A stretch of DNA of 64,000 bases from Sphingobacterium detergens (GCF_003610355.1 NZ_RAPY01000004.1:124001-188000); one strand, 5' to 3'; positions 43,900 to 53,364 are shown, numbered from the stretch's first letter. Notes: generated from the sequence alone by a model not told the origin. Numbers and translations are program-made.

Positions 43900-44278
43900 T
43901 TTTGTCCATTATGTTTTTGCAAAAACATCAAATTCTCCTATTTTCCGATTATTACTATTCGTTGCAAACGGATTTAACGTAATATCAGGATAATATTTCA
44001 AAGGTAATGGGATAAAATAGGTTTGTCAATATAAAATGTATGATGATTTTCAAAAATAGGTGCAATATGCTACCATTGTTGCCAATCACTAAACTCCATG
44101 ATTACTTCTATGTAGGGGTGGAAAAGTAATCGGATTTTCTATCTATATAGAGCCGAGGTGGTAGTTATGACCGATAAGAAATGATTTGGGAAAATGAAGG
44201 TTTATCATTAGCTTTAATCCTTAACAAAAGCTGAATCGTTTGTTTCTCAACGATTTCTTTATTATAAACCGAGCGAGT
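43900..44278. other. intergenic region before the NamZ-like gene
   Basis: A 379-base divergent region between the AraC-type gene and the DUF1343 gene. Apart from the palindrome at 43911-43928 I see only AT-rich sequence and no reliable promoter box. Confidence 0.5.
43911..43928. promoter_or_regulatory. 18-bp perfect palindrome upstream of the AraC-type gene
   Basis: ATGTTTTTGCAAAAACAT reads the same on both strands and lies 12 bases before the regulator's start codon. Position and symmetry suggest an operator for autoregulation or another repressor. AraC proteins usually bind direct repeats, so a dimeric factor may be the real ligand. Confidence 0.45.
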
Positions 44279-45487
44279 ATGAAAATTGTATTTGTTTTTA
44301 TATCCTTATTTTTTTCTGTTGTTGCTGTTCGGGCACAGGACCGGATGAATTACTGTAATGATCAAATTCAAACCGGTGCAGAGCGAACTGAGCAATATAT
44401 ACCTTACCTCAATGGTAAGCGGGTTGCTATTTTGGGTAACCCATCTACCGTGATCAAGAAAAAACATCTTGTGGATAGCCTACTCGCCAGAGGAATTAAA
44501 ATCGTAAAAATATTTGGGCCTGAACATGGATTTCGCGGAAATGCCAGCAACGGAACGAAAGTGCGGGATGAAGTCGATCCAGCAACCAAAATTCCGGTGA
44601 TCTCGCTCTATGGAAGTAAAAAAAAGCCTTCAGCGAAAGACCTAAAAGATATTGATGTGTTCATCTTTGATGTACAAGATATGGGGGTAAGATTTTACAC
44701 GAATATTAACACACTTCGGGACATTATGGAAGCCTGTGCCGAAAATGAGAAGGAACTCTTGATTTTAGATCGCCCTAATCCAAATGCGTATTTGGTCGAT
44801 GGCCCTATATTGGATATGAAATATAAATCGGGTATCGGTCAGTTTCCGGTTCCGATTGCTCATGGGATGACAATCGCTGAATTTGCCCAGATGATTAACG
44901 GGGAGGGCTGGATGGCGACGACAAAAAAATGTAAGCTAAAGATCATACCCGTAGCTGCATATAATCATCAAATGTTATACAAACTTCCGGTTAATCCTTC
45001 TCCAAATTTAAATACCGAACAGAGTATTCTCCTCTATCCAAGTACTTGCCTTTTTGAAGGTGTAAAGATCAATCATGGAAGGGGGACGGATTATCCCTTT
45101 ACAGTTTTTGGAAGTCCAACCTATAAAGGCGTGTATCGTTTTTCGTTTACACCTGTGAGTAAAAAAGGAATGAGTGAGACACCACTCTTTATGAATGAAG
45201 CATGTTATGGTTTAGATCTACGAGAATATGATTTGCAGAAGCTGGTGGACAGTAAGAAAATAAATCTTTCCTGGATGCAGGAGCTCTATCGGAATTCTCC
45301 AGAAAAAGATAAATTCTTTGATCAGTCATTTTCCAAGCAGATTGGCAGTATAGAAAAATTGGTTGGTGTTGATTCCTTTCGAAGACAGATAACTGAAGGT
45401 GTTTCAGAAGATGAAATCCGAAAAAGCTGGGAGCCTGGGTTAACGCTTTATAAGGAAATGAGAAAGAAGTATCTTATTTATCCGTAA
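44279..45487 (+). CDS. DUF1343 / NamZ-type exo-beta-N-acetylmuramidase
   Basis: An exported 402-residue protein with signal peptide (KIVFVFISLFFSVVAVRAQ). It belongs to DUF1343, whose founder NamZ releases N-acetylmuramic acid from muropeptide ends (established for Bacillus and Tannerella). Conserved segments are GKRVAILGNPSTVIKKKHLVD, IFGPEHGFRGNASNG, VFIFDVQDMGVRFYTNINTL (in pieces), LDRPNPN and EGVKINHGRGTDYPF. Glu/His residues of the EHGF and RGT motifs fit the proposed active site. It probably acts in cell-wall recycling in the periplasm. The PQQ-type propeller gene lies 110 bases downstream. Confidence 0.9.
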   Translation: MKIVFVFISLFFSVVAVRAQDRMNYCNDQIQTGAERTEQYIPYLNGKRVAILGNPSTVIKKKHLVDSLLARGIKIVKIFGPEHGFRGNASNGTKVRDEVDPATKIPVISLYGSKKKPSAKDLKDIDVFIFDVQDMGVRFYTNINTLRDIMEACAENEKELLILDRPNPNAYLVDGPILDMKYKSGIGQFPVPIAHGMTIAEFAQMINGEGWMATTKKCKLKIIPVAAYNHQMLYKLPVNPSPNLNTEQSILLYPSTCLFEGVKINHGRGTDYPFTVFGSPTYKGVYRFSFTPVSKKGMSETPLFMNEACYGLDLREYDLQKLVDSKKINLSWMQELYRNSPEKDKFFDQSFSKQIGSIEKLVGVDSFRRQITEGVSEDEIRKSWEPGLTLYKEMRKKYLIYP

Positions 45488-45596
45488 TCTATTTATCTGT
45501 ACATAAGTATGTTGTGAGGGGGTGCGATTATTCTTAAAAATGTGATAGGGCCAATAACTAGTTTATCGGAACCTTACTATTTAACCTGAAAAGTAA

Positions 45597-46853
45597 ATGA
45601 TGTTTAATCGAAAATATTATTGTTGTTATGTTGCTTTCTTATGGGGGCTTATCGCAACTCTAAACCAACTCTATGGGCAACAGTTAGCCCGGAGCCCAGA
45701 TCGACAGAATTATATCCGCGCTGCTGAAATTCGTTTAGAGCCAAAGGTAAAATGGAAGTTTCAGACTAAGGGACAAATATTTGCTTCTGCTATTGTTTTT
45801 GAGGATAAAGTGATCGTTGGTTCCTGTGACAGTAACCTTTATGCGCTGGATAAAACGAGCGGTAAAATAATATGGAAATATAAAACTGGAGGGGAAATCC
45901 GCTCCACAGCAGCCATTGATTTAGACCTGTTGTATTTTGTATGTTCAGATGGTCTGTTATATGCTCTAAGTATAGAAACGGGAGAAAGACGCTGGACCTT
46001 TGCCACTCAAGGTGAAAAAAAACAGGATACTTGGGATTACTTTCATTCCTCACCAACAATCAGCGATGGAACCGTATATTTTGGATCCGGAGACAAACAT
46101 ATTTATGCGGTTAATGGCAAGAGTGGAGAACTTCACTGGAAGTTTCCTACTGGAGGGATTGTCCATGCTTCGCCAACATTGGCAAAGGAGGGGGTAATGA
46201 TCGGGAGTTTTGATGGTTACTTTTATTGTCTGGAGAAAAATGGGAAGTTACGTTGGAAGTTCAAAACAATTGGTGAACGCTATTTTCCAAAAGGTGAAAT
46301 TCAATTTCATGCCGTTGCCGCCGATAGTTCGGTCTATTTTGGAGCAAGGGATTTCAACATGTACGCATTGAATATCAAAGATGGAACAGGATATTGGGTA
46401 TACCATCAACCGGGGAGCTGGACAAGTGTACCTAGCTTGTCAGGAGAGAAGTTGATCGTAACGATGTCAGACTCTTATAGTGTATTGGCCTTGGACAAAA
46501 TAAATGGTACAAAACTGGTTGAACCAGCTGTTCCCCTAAATACTTTTAGTAGTGCTGCCATTGCTGGTTCGAATGCATTTTTTGGCACATTGGATGGGGT
46601 CATTTATCGGTTTGATGTTGCGAAAGGAATTACGACACCTATTTTTCAGACAGAATCCAGCAAAAGAAATCGCCATCTATTTGTGGATGAGCAAGGGAAA
46701 TTAAGAGCCGATTTGCAGGAGAAATACGCGCATGATATCAATAGGTTATTTACTGACTATTTGCAAATGGGAAGTATCTTTTCTACGATCTGGATAGCGG
46801 ATAGTACACTTTATTTTGGAGCAGCAGATGGCGCTGTTTATGCCATTGAATAA
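45597..46853 (+). CDS. secreted PQQ-like beta-propeller repeat protein
   Basis: A 418-residue exported protein with a hydrophobic N-terminus ending in QLYGQQ. The rest consists of repeated propeller blades with the PQQ-type pattern: VYFGSGDKHIYAVNGKSGELHWKF, LYALDKTSGKIIWKYKTGG, LYALSIETGERRWTF (short forms cited). No methanol-dehydrogenase catalytic residues are seen, so it is more like a BamB-type or ligand-binding propeller than an enzyme. No partner gene is clear. Confidence 0.85.
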   Translation: MMFNRKYYCCYVAFLWGLIATLNQLYGQQLARSPDRQNYIRAAEIRLEPKVKWKFQTKGQIFASAIVFEDKVIVGSCDSNLYALDKTSGKIIWKYKTGGEIRSTAAIDLDLLYFVCSDGLLYALSIETGERRWTFATQGEKKQDTWDYFHSSPTISDGTVYFGSGDKHIYAVNGKSGELHWKFPTGGIVHASPTLAKEGVMIGSFDGYFYCLEKNGKLRWKFKTIGERYFPKGEIQFHAVAADSSVYFGARDFNMYALNIKDGTGYWVYHQPGSWTSVPSLSGEKLIVTMSDSYSVLALDKINGTKLVEPAVPLNTFSSAAIAGSNAFFGTLDGVIYRFDVAKGITTPIFQTESSKRNRHLFVDEQGKLRADLQEKYAHDINRLFTDYLQMGSIFSTIWIADSTLYFGAADGAVYAIE

Positions 46854-46885
46854 TACCTGTGGGCTGTATTCGAACGTTGATTGAT

Positions 46886-47236
46886 TTATTTTCTTAAAAT
46901 TTTTTCCATTGACTTGCCTTTCGCCAGTTCATCAATCAGTTTATCTAAATAACGGACTTTTTGAACGAGTGGATCTTCAATATCTTCTATACGATAGCCG
47001 CAAATGACACCTGTAATCTTTGTTGCATTGGTGTTGAAATGCGGCGCCTGGCTGAAAAAATGTTCAAAATCGGTTTTGTCGGCTATGATCTGTTGCAAGT
47101 CTTGGGTATTATAACCTGTTAACCAAAATATGATTTCATTCACTTCTTCTTTTGTGCGACCTTTTTTTTCTGCTTTTTGTATATAATGTGGATATACTCC
47201 AGCAAATGACATGCGGTAAATTCTAGTATTGTCCAT
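46886..47236 (-). CDS. DUF2200 family protein
   Basis: A 116-residue cytoplasmic protein matching DUF2200: RIYRMSFAGVYPHYIQKAEKKGR, then EEVNEIIFWLTGYN and a basic C-terminus. The family is common and small, with no known function. It lies between the PQQ propeller gene and the peptide-biosynthesis island. Confidence 0.83.
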   Translation of the reverse strand: MDNTRIYRMSFAGVYPHYIQKAEKKGRTKEEVNEIIFWLTGYNTQDLQQIIADKTDFEHFFSQAPHFNTNATKITGVICGYRIEDIEDPLVQKVRYLDKLIDELAKGKSMEKILRK

Positions 47237-47526
47237 TTTTCTACTGATTATCTTTTGTGGTTTTTGCTAATTTACCATTTTTTTGATGTGAAATTTCTTT
47301 ACAATATCATTTTTCCTGTTGTTTTATCAAAAGTAATGGTTTTGTTGGTGCCTCCATAAAAGAGTGTAATAATAAAGGGTAGTTAAACAGTATACAGTTA
47401 TGGCCAGTGGATGGCTTTTAATATACTCTTCTCAGAGTAACAGTTTGATGACGTCGGTTCGCTTAGTCCACTAAGATCGGCTTTTTAGATACTAAACTTA
47501 AGCTGCTTTGTAAGTAGGATTACCGG
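47237..47526. other. gene-free boundary of the peptide island
   Basis: 290 bases without a gene between the DUF2200 gene and the 3' end of the exporter gene. No tRNA, integrase site or clear terminator is visible. The base composition becomes markedly more AT-rich from here to about 57 kb. Confidence 0.5.
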
Positions 47527-49731
47527 TTAATTCCCCAACTCTAATTGGTTTTTTATAAGATTATAATATTCGGCCTTTTTTTGAACAAGCTCAAGATGTG
47601 CACCATACTCCACAATATTACCTTCATTAAGCACAACTATCTGGTCTGCTCTTTTAACAGTGGATAATCTATGTGCGATGATAACTACAGTCCTTCCTCT
47701 AAAAAATTCATTAAGATTGTCATGAATTGTCCTTTCATTGTTGGCGTCTAATGCAGAGGTGGCCTCATCAAGAAATAAATAAGGAGGATTTTTATAAACT
47801 GCTCGGGCAATTAAAATTCGTTGCTTTTGTCCACCGGAGAGATCATTGCCAGAGGCACCAATCTTAGTTTTCGTTCGCAATGGAAGCTCCTCGATAAATG
47901 TTTCCAAATTAGCTATTCGTATGGCTTCACATAGTCTTTCCCTGTCAATATCATTACTTCCTACAGCGATATTTCTTTCAATAGTATCAGAAAATATATG
48001 CCCATTTTGCATGACGACCCCACAATTGCTTCGGAGGTTTTCTGGAGATATATCTAAAATGTTTTCATCATTATAGAATAAATCTCCGGTAGTAGGAGTA
48101 ATAAACCTTAACAGCAGTTTTAGCAATGTACTCTTTCCGCTTCCGCTGGAACCGACAATCGCAGTTACCTTCCCTGATGGCACATTGAGATTTATATTAT
48201 TTAATATTGGTTGAGAATTGGGACCTTCATAATAGAAAGAAACATTCTCAAATTTAATTCCACTCAATTTGCTGCTACTTTCATGATATTCCAGCTTTCT
48301 AAGCTCTCCGAATTCTTCGTCATTTAAATCTTGCACCTCATTCAAGCGTTCAAAGCTTAATTTCGCATCTTGAAATGTTCTAAAAAAAGTAATCAGCTGG
48401 TTTATTGGCCCATTCATTTGTCCAATAATATATGATACACTTAAGAGCATTCCTAAAGTCATTTTATTGTTTATAACAAGATAAGCTGTAAGAAATGTTG
48501 CTAAAATATTCTTGAGTTGGTTAATGAAATCGAAGCCTGAATTTTGTAGTTGACTCACTTTAAGTATTCTAGAATTAATATTAAGCAATTCGTGCTGCCC
48601 TTTTTCCCATTCATCTCTCCTTGTTTCTTCCAACTGATTTATTTTAATCTCCTGTATTCCATGAATTAATTCCAAAAATGTATTTTGGTTATTGGTTTTA
48701 ACTTGAAATTTAATAAAATCCAGCAAAATCCTTCTTTTAAGCCAATATAATGACCAAATTATTGACATGAATGTGAAAAAAGAATAAACTATCAAAATTC
48801 TTACATCATAGTAAAAGAGTACTGCGAAAAAAACAGAAAATGTGATGAGTGAAAAAAGTGTTTGTAAGCTTTGAGAAGTAAGAAATAGTTCAATTCTATC
48901 TTGGTCTTGAATCCTTTGATTGAAATCCCCTATAGTTTTTCGCTCAAAAAATAAAATTGGAAGTCTCAATATTTTCTTGATAAACATTGATAAAATATTG
49001 ATATTAATTTTTGCTCCAACTTTTAATGTAATCCAGTTTCGAATAATTTCAAATATAATGTTTCCTAAATAGAAGGCTAATTGCGCTATAAGAATTAATG
49101 TTATGGCGCTAATGCTTTTTGTTGCGACCCCATCGTCTATTAGTTTCTGAGCCAAAAAAGGAAAAACTAACGCCACCATGCTACCTAATATCAAAAGTAC
49201 CATTAGTTGAACAAGTTGCCGTCTATATGGTTTCCAATATTTCATCAATGCCGTAAAGCTTGTGTTGTTTGCATTTTCCACACCAAGATTGAAAAAATAT
49301 GGTGTTGGCTCGAAAAATAAAGCTATCCCTTTTTGATCATCACATAACCAGGACATTTCAAGTTCATGTGTTTTGAGTTTTATTAATCCTCTACCTGGGT
49401 CTGCGATATGGTAATAGATTTCCCGAGTAAAGTTATCTTTACTAAGCTTATATAGTAGTACAAAGTGATTCTGATTCCAATGCAAAATACAAGGTAACAT
49501 ATCCTTTTCAATATCTTTTGTACATATTTTACCTGCAAAAGCATCAAAACCAATTTTTTCTGAAGCCTCCTTAATTCCCATTAGAGAGACACCTTCTTTG
49601 GTTAAATAACAATACTCACGTAATAAATTAAGATTTATATTTCTTCCAAAGATTTGAGCTACCATTGCAAGACAAGCGGGCCCACAATCCATCTGATCAT
49701 GCTGAGGTATAAATCTAATTCTCTTTTTCAA
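47527..49731 (-). CDS. C39-peptidase ABC exporter (PCAT) of the peptide cluster
   Basis: A 734-residue peptidase-containing ABC transporter that should cut leader peptides after Gly-Gly and export the core. The N-terminal C39 domain has Cys16 in DCGPAC, His89 in WNQNHFVLL and Asp111 in HIADPGRG: a full catalytic triad. Six membrane helices span about 165-440. The ATPase domain has Walker A GSSGSGKST, signature LSGGQ and Walker B YLFLDEATSALD. It is the last gene of the minus-strand cluster, 64 bases after the receptor gene. No HlyD-type membrane fusion gene accompanies it. Confidence 0.93.
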   Translation of the reverse strand: MKKRIRFIPQHDQMDCGPACLAMVAQIFGRNINLNLLREYCYLTKEGVSLMGIKEASEKIGFDAFAGKICTKDIEKDMLPCILHWNQNHFVLLYKLSKDNFTREIYYHIADPGRGLIKLKTHELEMSWLCDDQKGIALFFEPTPYFFNLGVENANNTSFTALMKYWKPYRRQLVQLMVLLILGSMVALVFPFLAQKLIDDGVATKSISAITLILIAQLAFYLGNIIFEIIRNWITLKVGAKININILSMFIKKILRLPILFFERKTIGDFNQRIQDQDRIELFLTSQSLQTLFSLITFSVFFAVLFYYDVRILIVYSFFTFMSIIWSLYWLKRRILLDFIKFQVKTNNQNTFLELIHGIQEIKINQLEETRRDEWEKGQHELLNINSRILKVSQLQNSGFDFINQLKNILATFLTAYLVINNKMTLGMLLSVSYIIGQMNGPINQLITFFRTFQDAKLSFERLNEVQDLNDEEFGELRKLEYHESSSKLSGIKFENVSFYYEGPNSQPILNNINLNVPSGKVTAIVGSSGSGKSTLLKLLLRFITPTTGDLFYNDENILDISPENLRSNCGVVMQNGHIFSDTIERNIAVGSNDIDRERLCEAIRIANLETFIEELPLRTKTKIGASGNDLSGGQKQRILIARAVYKNPPYLFLDEATSALDANNERTIHDNLNEFFRGRTVVIIAHRLSTVKRADQIVVLNEGNIVEYGAHLELVQKKAEYYNLIKNQLELGN

Positions 49732-49795
49732 AATGCGATATTTTATTTAATTCTACAAAACCCAAAAAAATGGCGCCCAATGTTTAATCAATCAT

Positions 49796-52150
49796 CTATT
49801 TTAAAGGTTTTATCTCGAAAGTGTTCTGATCTGAATTTTCGATTTTTTTCTTAATTTTCTTTGTCTTAAGATTTGAACTTCCAAAACTGTAGCTAGCGCT
49901 TAATACGATGGTTCGATAATTCTGACGATTAAAGGAAGTGGTACTAAATTCAGGTACTGAAAAGAAATTTTTCCTCGTAAAATATTCAGAAAATGGATTG
50001 TTGAGTGATACGAATACTGACATTTTTTTATCAAGAAATTGCTTTGTAAAACTTACTGATGTTGCAGTATAAGCGTTAGATCTGCCTTGAAGGAAAAGCT
50101 GAGGTCCTGTGTGGCGCAATGATAAATTTGTCCTAAAGGTGTTTGTAATTGGTATTGCCATCGTAAAAGACAAATTATTTTCATAACCATCATTTTTAAG
50201 CTGCATATTTTTATACATCCCTTGCATCGCTATGTAGGATAGCCTTCCATTAAAAGTTAATCTAATTTTCTTCCATGTGTAGCCAATATTTGCATTTACA
50301 TCAAAGCTTCTTTCTTTGCCTAGATTTTCATAGGAAACGTTTATCAAGGAATCTGTATTGGATGTATATACTTTTTGAATCGAGTTATTTGTATAATAAT
50401 AACCGAAATCAGTAATTACTGATAGTTTATCTATATAGCTATAAGACAAGTTAACATTACGACCCTTTGTTGGCTCAAGTTTAGGATTTCCAGCTGAAAT
50501 AAAATTGGGATTTGCACGATCAATGAAGGGACTCATCTCAGAAATATTAGGTCGTTGGATACGCTCGTTATATGTCATTCCAATTGAATGATGTTTATCA
50601 AAAGATTTTTGTACAGCTAGCGAAGGTAATAAATTAAGCTTGTCATCCTGATCGTTGCTGCGTTGTGGGAAAGCCATTAAGTCCATCCGTAAACCTGCTT
50701 TATACGACCAACTTCCCGTTTCATATCCTATGGTTTGATATAAATTGAAAATGTTATAGTCAAATTTAAACTCATTTTGTTGATCTTGTCCATAATTATA
50801 AAGACTGTTGCTATTCCTTGCTATAAATTTACCGCCGGATTCAATTAATAGATATTTAGATTGGTTTTCGTAGTCCACCTGTACAGAGTTTTCTTTAAAA
50901 CCGAATATATTACTTTGGTTACTGTTCGACCAATCAATCCCCTCAAATCGCAAATCATCTTGCACTGCATTTGAGGATGTAGAATACTTGTAAGAGAAGT
51001 TCAAAAATTTCTTGGGGTTTTTCTTGAAACCTCTTTGATAATTTAGGTCAACATCTCCCGTTTTCCAAAAAGGTGCGCCATTTTGGAAAATTGTAAAATC
51101 CGCTAGATTTGACTGATGATTTACAATACGGGATATCATATCAAATTTATCTCTTTTCCAACTTCCAGATAAAGATAATGCATTCAGAGAATCCAGTTCA
51201 TACAACAATTGTCCTCTCAACATTGATGAATTTCCTTTAAATTTTTGTTCACCATGCTGTTCGACGTTTTGTTCACTTACGAAGTTAATTGTCTTATCAA
51301 CAGTGTTGTATGGTGTGTTTTGAAAAAAAGTTGTAGCAAGAACGCTTAGTTGAAGTTTATCTTTCTTTACATTAGTATTGAAACTACCAAGTGGGCCATA
51401 AGGATAATTATAGGAGGTTCCAATATAAAAATCATAACCATCGTCGGTTTTCTTTTTGGTAAGAATATTAATTAAGCCTCCTATACCTTCTGCATCATAT
51501 TTTGATGGCGGAGAGGTGATAACTTCTATTTTTAAAATGTCTTTAGAGGGCATCATTTTTAAAGCGGTTCCAGGATCACCAGAAAATAAAGCTGACGGTT
51601 TTCCATTGATTAATAATTTGAAATTCGACTTTCCTTTCAATGAAATTTTATCTTGACCGTCTACATTTATTAAAGGTACTTTTTGTAGCATATCCAATAC
51701 GCTATAAATATCTTTATCTGGATCATTCTGTACGTTAAATTCTATGCCATCTATTTTTTTTCTAATTGGGGACAGATTTCCTGTTACAGTAGCTTCCTCG
51801 AGTAAATTAGTTCTACCAGAAAGAGATACAAAACCTAAATCTATACTTGTATTTTTATCGTCGGTAGAGAGCTTCATTTTTTTTACTCCATAATTAAGAT
51901 GAGTAAATTCCAAATCAACTTTCCTGTTTTTGGGTACCTTTAATAAGAATACACCATAGTTGCTACTTTTTTCTTGCGCAAGTGTTTTATTTCCTTCCAA
52001 TACCTTCACCGTAACTCCAGCTACAAATTGATTAGATAGGGAATCAATCAAAACTCCTTTTAAAATAATATTAATCTCTTGTGCGTTGGCATTGAAATAC
52101 AATGCTGAAGTTAAAATAGTAAGAAATATATTAATTTTCGTACGGATCAT
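49796..52150 (-). CDS. outer-membrane beta-barrel receptor of the peptide cluster
   Basis: A 784-residue outer-membrane protein of the TonB-dependent-receptor-like OMP_b-brl type. ATG 52150 gives a signal peptide (RTKINIFLTILTSALYFNANAQ, cited in part). A CarboxypepD_reg-like domain (about 25-105, GVLIDSLSNQFVAGVTVKVLEG) and a plug-like domain (VLDMLQKVPLINVDGQDKIS, then PPSKYDAEGIGGLINI) precede a long barrel with many Asn/Tyr/Phe strands. It overlaps the SPASM gene by 20 bases and so belongs to the operon. Its place there suggests peptide passage or uptake across the outer membrane, or self-protection; which is unknown. Confidence 0.86.
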   Translation of the reverse strand: MIRTKINIFLTILTSALYFNANAQEINIILKGVLIDSLSNQFVAGVTVKVLEGNKTLAQEKSSNYGVFLLKVPKNRKVDLEFTHLNYGVKKMKLSTDDKNTSIDLGFVSLSGRTNLLEEATVTGNLSPIRKKIDGIEFNVQNDPDKDIYSVLDMLQKVPLINVDGQDKISLKGKSNFKLLINGKPSALFSGDPGTALKMMPSKDILKIEVITSPPSKYDAEGIGGLINILTKKKTDDGYDFYIGTSYNYPYGPLGSFNTNVKKDKLQLSVLATTFFQNTPYNTVDKTINFVSEQNVEQHGEQKFKGNSSMLRGQLLYELDSLNALSLSGSWKRDKFDMISRIVNHQSNLADFTIFQNGAPFWKTGDVDLNYQRGFKKNPKKFLNFSYKYSTSSNAVQDDLRFEGIDWSNSNQSNIFGFKENSVQVDYENQSKYLLIESGGKFIARNSNSLYNYGQDQQNEFKFDYNIFNLYQTIGYETGSWSYKAGLRMDLMAFPQRSNDQDDKLNLLPSLAVQKSFDKHHSIGMTYNERIQRPNISEMSPFIDRANPNFISAGNPKLEPTKGRNVNLSYSYIDKLSVITDFGYYYTNNSIQKVYTSNTDSLINVSYENLGKERSFDVNANIGYTWKKIRLTFNGRLSYIAMQGMYKNMQLKNDGYENNLSFTMAIPITNTFRTNLSLRHTGPQLFLQGRSNAYTATSVSFTKQFLDKKMSVFVSLNNPFSEYFTRKNFFSVPEFSTTSFNRQNYRTIVLSASYSFGSSNLKTKKIKKKIENSDQNTFEIKPLK

Positions 52151-53147
52151 AAGAGCATTTTGCCGGTTTCGAATATATGTTAGAATTGTCAAGTGTATAG
52201 GCGCGACAATCTTGACAAATGTATCTATACTCACAATCAGAGCAGGATTCTATCAAGTCTTTCTTTACAGACCAAATTGATCTAAAGTCATTCATTTTAA
52301 CCACATCTTTTAGTGGTGTATCGCTAATATTTCCAAAAGATTTTGGCATTGATGGACAGTTCTTAATTGCTCCATCTTTATCAATTGAAATCTTTTTGCT
52401 CAAACAGGAATTTTCATTTTTAGCATCAATAAAAGATTTTAAATTAATTGAGAAATAAAATGGACTAATTTGTCCACAACAGGTTTCCTTTAAAACATCT
52501 TCTGTCGTAATATATATCAATGTATCAAGTGTTTCGATTACTTTATTCTCGAGTGCTCCGTGAACAGTAATTAATTTCAAACGAGGGTATTTATTTTGAA
52601 GTTTCGTTAAGTATTCTTCTGATATTCCTTCTTCATATTTAATTAACAGTTGTAAAAATCTTAATGAAGAAGTTTCAGTCGTCGAAATTATGTTTTCTAT
52701 AAAGTCTTTTGATCTTTTCGAGTACAATCGCACTTCCAGTCCTTCGCAAAAGAAATCCGAAAGTTGAGTTACGATGTCAGCAAAATTGTGGTTGCTATTT
52801 TCGTCAAAATCAATAATGGCATTTGAAATAAGCTTAGAGTCATAAAGATTGTCTAATTCTAATTTAGGAAATTCTTGATAAGAATCTGAGAAGAAACCAT
52901 ACTCATTGTCAACCAACAAATCGAAATATTCCGTGATAATTCCAAAGTTTTCATTTCCGAAATGGTTCTTTAGCCATCCTAAGGTTCTGTTTTTATATTT
53001 ATTTAATATAAGATATAATGCATTAGGTATTTTAATGTATCCACCCCTTTGTAAATCACACATTATACATCTTTGTGCCCCCTTTACAGGAATACAACAC
53101 GCAAATAAAATAAAGTACTTGTTGTCTAAATTAGATTTTAATGTCAT
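52131..53147 (-). CDS. SPASM-domain peptide maturase-like protein (grasp-with-spasm type)
   Basis: A 338-residue protein from ATG 53147 (an upstream in-frame start adds an unrelated hydrophobic stretch and is rejected). The C-terminus is a SPASM-type Fe-S domain with many Cys: ETCCGQ, CLSKK, KNCPSM, and SCSDCEYRYICQDC followed by KCSYDP. The N-terminus lacks the radical-SAM CxxxCxxC loop; it has CCIPVKGAQRCIMCDLQRGG (Cys17, 18, 27, 30) and IPNALYLIL. This fits the 'SPASM domain peptide maturase' paired with an ATP-grasp enzyme in grasp-with-spasm systems, as I recall the family. Its reaction is unknown. Overlaps with both neighbours imply coupled translation. Confidence 0.85.
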   Translation of the reverse strand: MTLKSNLDNKYFILFACCIPVKGAQRCIMCDLQRGGYIKIPNALYLILNKYKNRTLGWLKNHFGNENFGIITEYFDLLVDNEYGFFSDSYQEFPKLELDNLYDSKLISNAIIDFDENSNHNFADIVTQLSDFFCEGLEVRLYSKRSKDFIENIISTTETSSLRFLQLLIKYEEGISEEYLTKLQNKYPRLKLITVHGALENKVIETLDTLIYITTEDVLKETCCGQISPFYFSINLKSFIDAKNENSCLSKKISIDKDGAIKNCPSMPKSFGNISDTPLKDVVKMNDFRSIWSVKKDLIESCSDCEYRYICQDCRAYTLDNSNIYSKPAKCSYDPYEN

Positions 53148-53364
53148 CAAAAAAGTTGTTTTTAATTGTTCTTGATATATTTTTGTAATATGAAAAGCTA
53201 TCAAAATGAAAATTATGATGTTTGCTACTTTTTGCAATAACGTGTTCCTCAATAACAGGTAATTTAGACTCGTTACCTGCCTCTTCGGAAAACATTACAT
53301 TTAAAGACAGTAGTCTTCTTTCATCATATGTCAGGCGTTGAAATAGTTTTTTTGCTTTTTTCAT
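53131..53364 (-). CDS. 77-residue small protein between ATP-grasp and SPASM genes
   Basis: A small basic/acidic protein (KKAKKLFQRLTYDERRLLSL at the N-terminus, SEEAGNESKLPVIEEHV in the middle). It begins 41 bases inside the 3' end of the ATP-grasp gene and ends 17 bases inside the SPASM gene, so it could be translated by coupling. It has no Gly-Gly leader site and no signal peptide. I do not recognise it. It may be a leader-binding adaptor, an immunity factor, or a chance frame. Without it there would be a 176-base gap in an otherwise packed operon. Confidence 0.5.
   Translation of the reverse strand: MKKAKKLFQRLTYDERRLLSLNVMFSEEAGNESKLPVIEEHVIAKSSKHHNFHFDSFSYYKNISRTIKNNFFDDIKI

Noticed and set aside
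52151..52234. Longer N-terminus of the outer-membrane receptor
   Set aside because: The extra codons lie inside the SPASM gene and would bury the signal peptide; ATG 52150 gives a normal exported start.
53148..53252. Longer N-terminus of the SPASM protein
   Set aside because: The added hydrophobic segment overlaps the small protein gene and has no family similarity; the conserved part begins just after ATG 53147.
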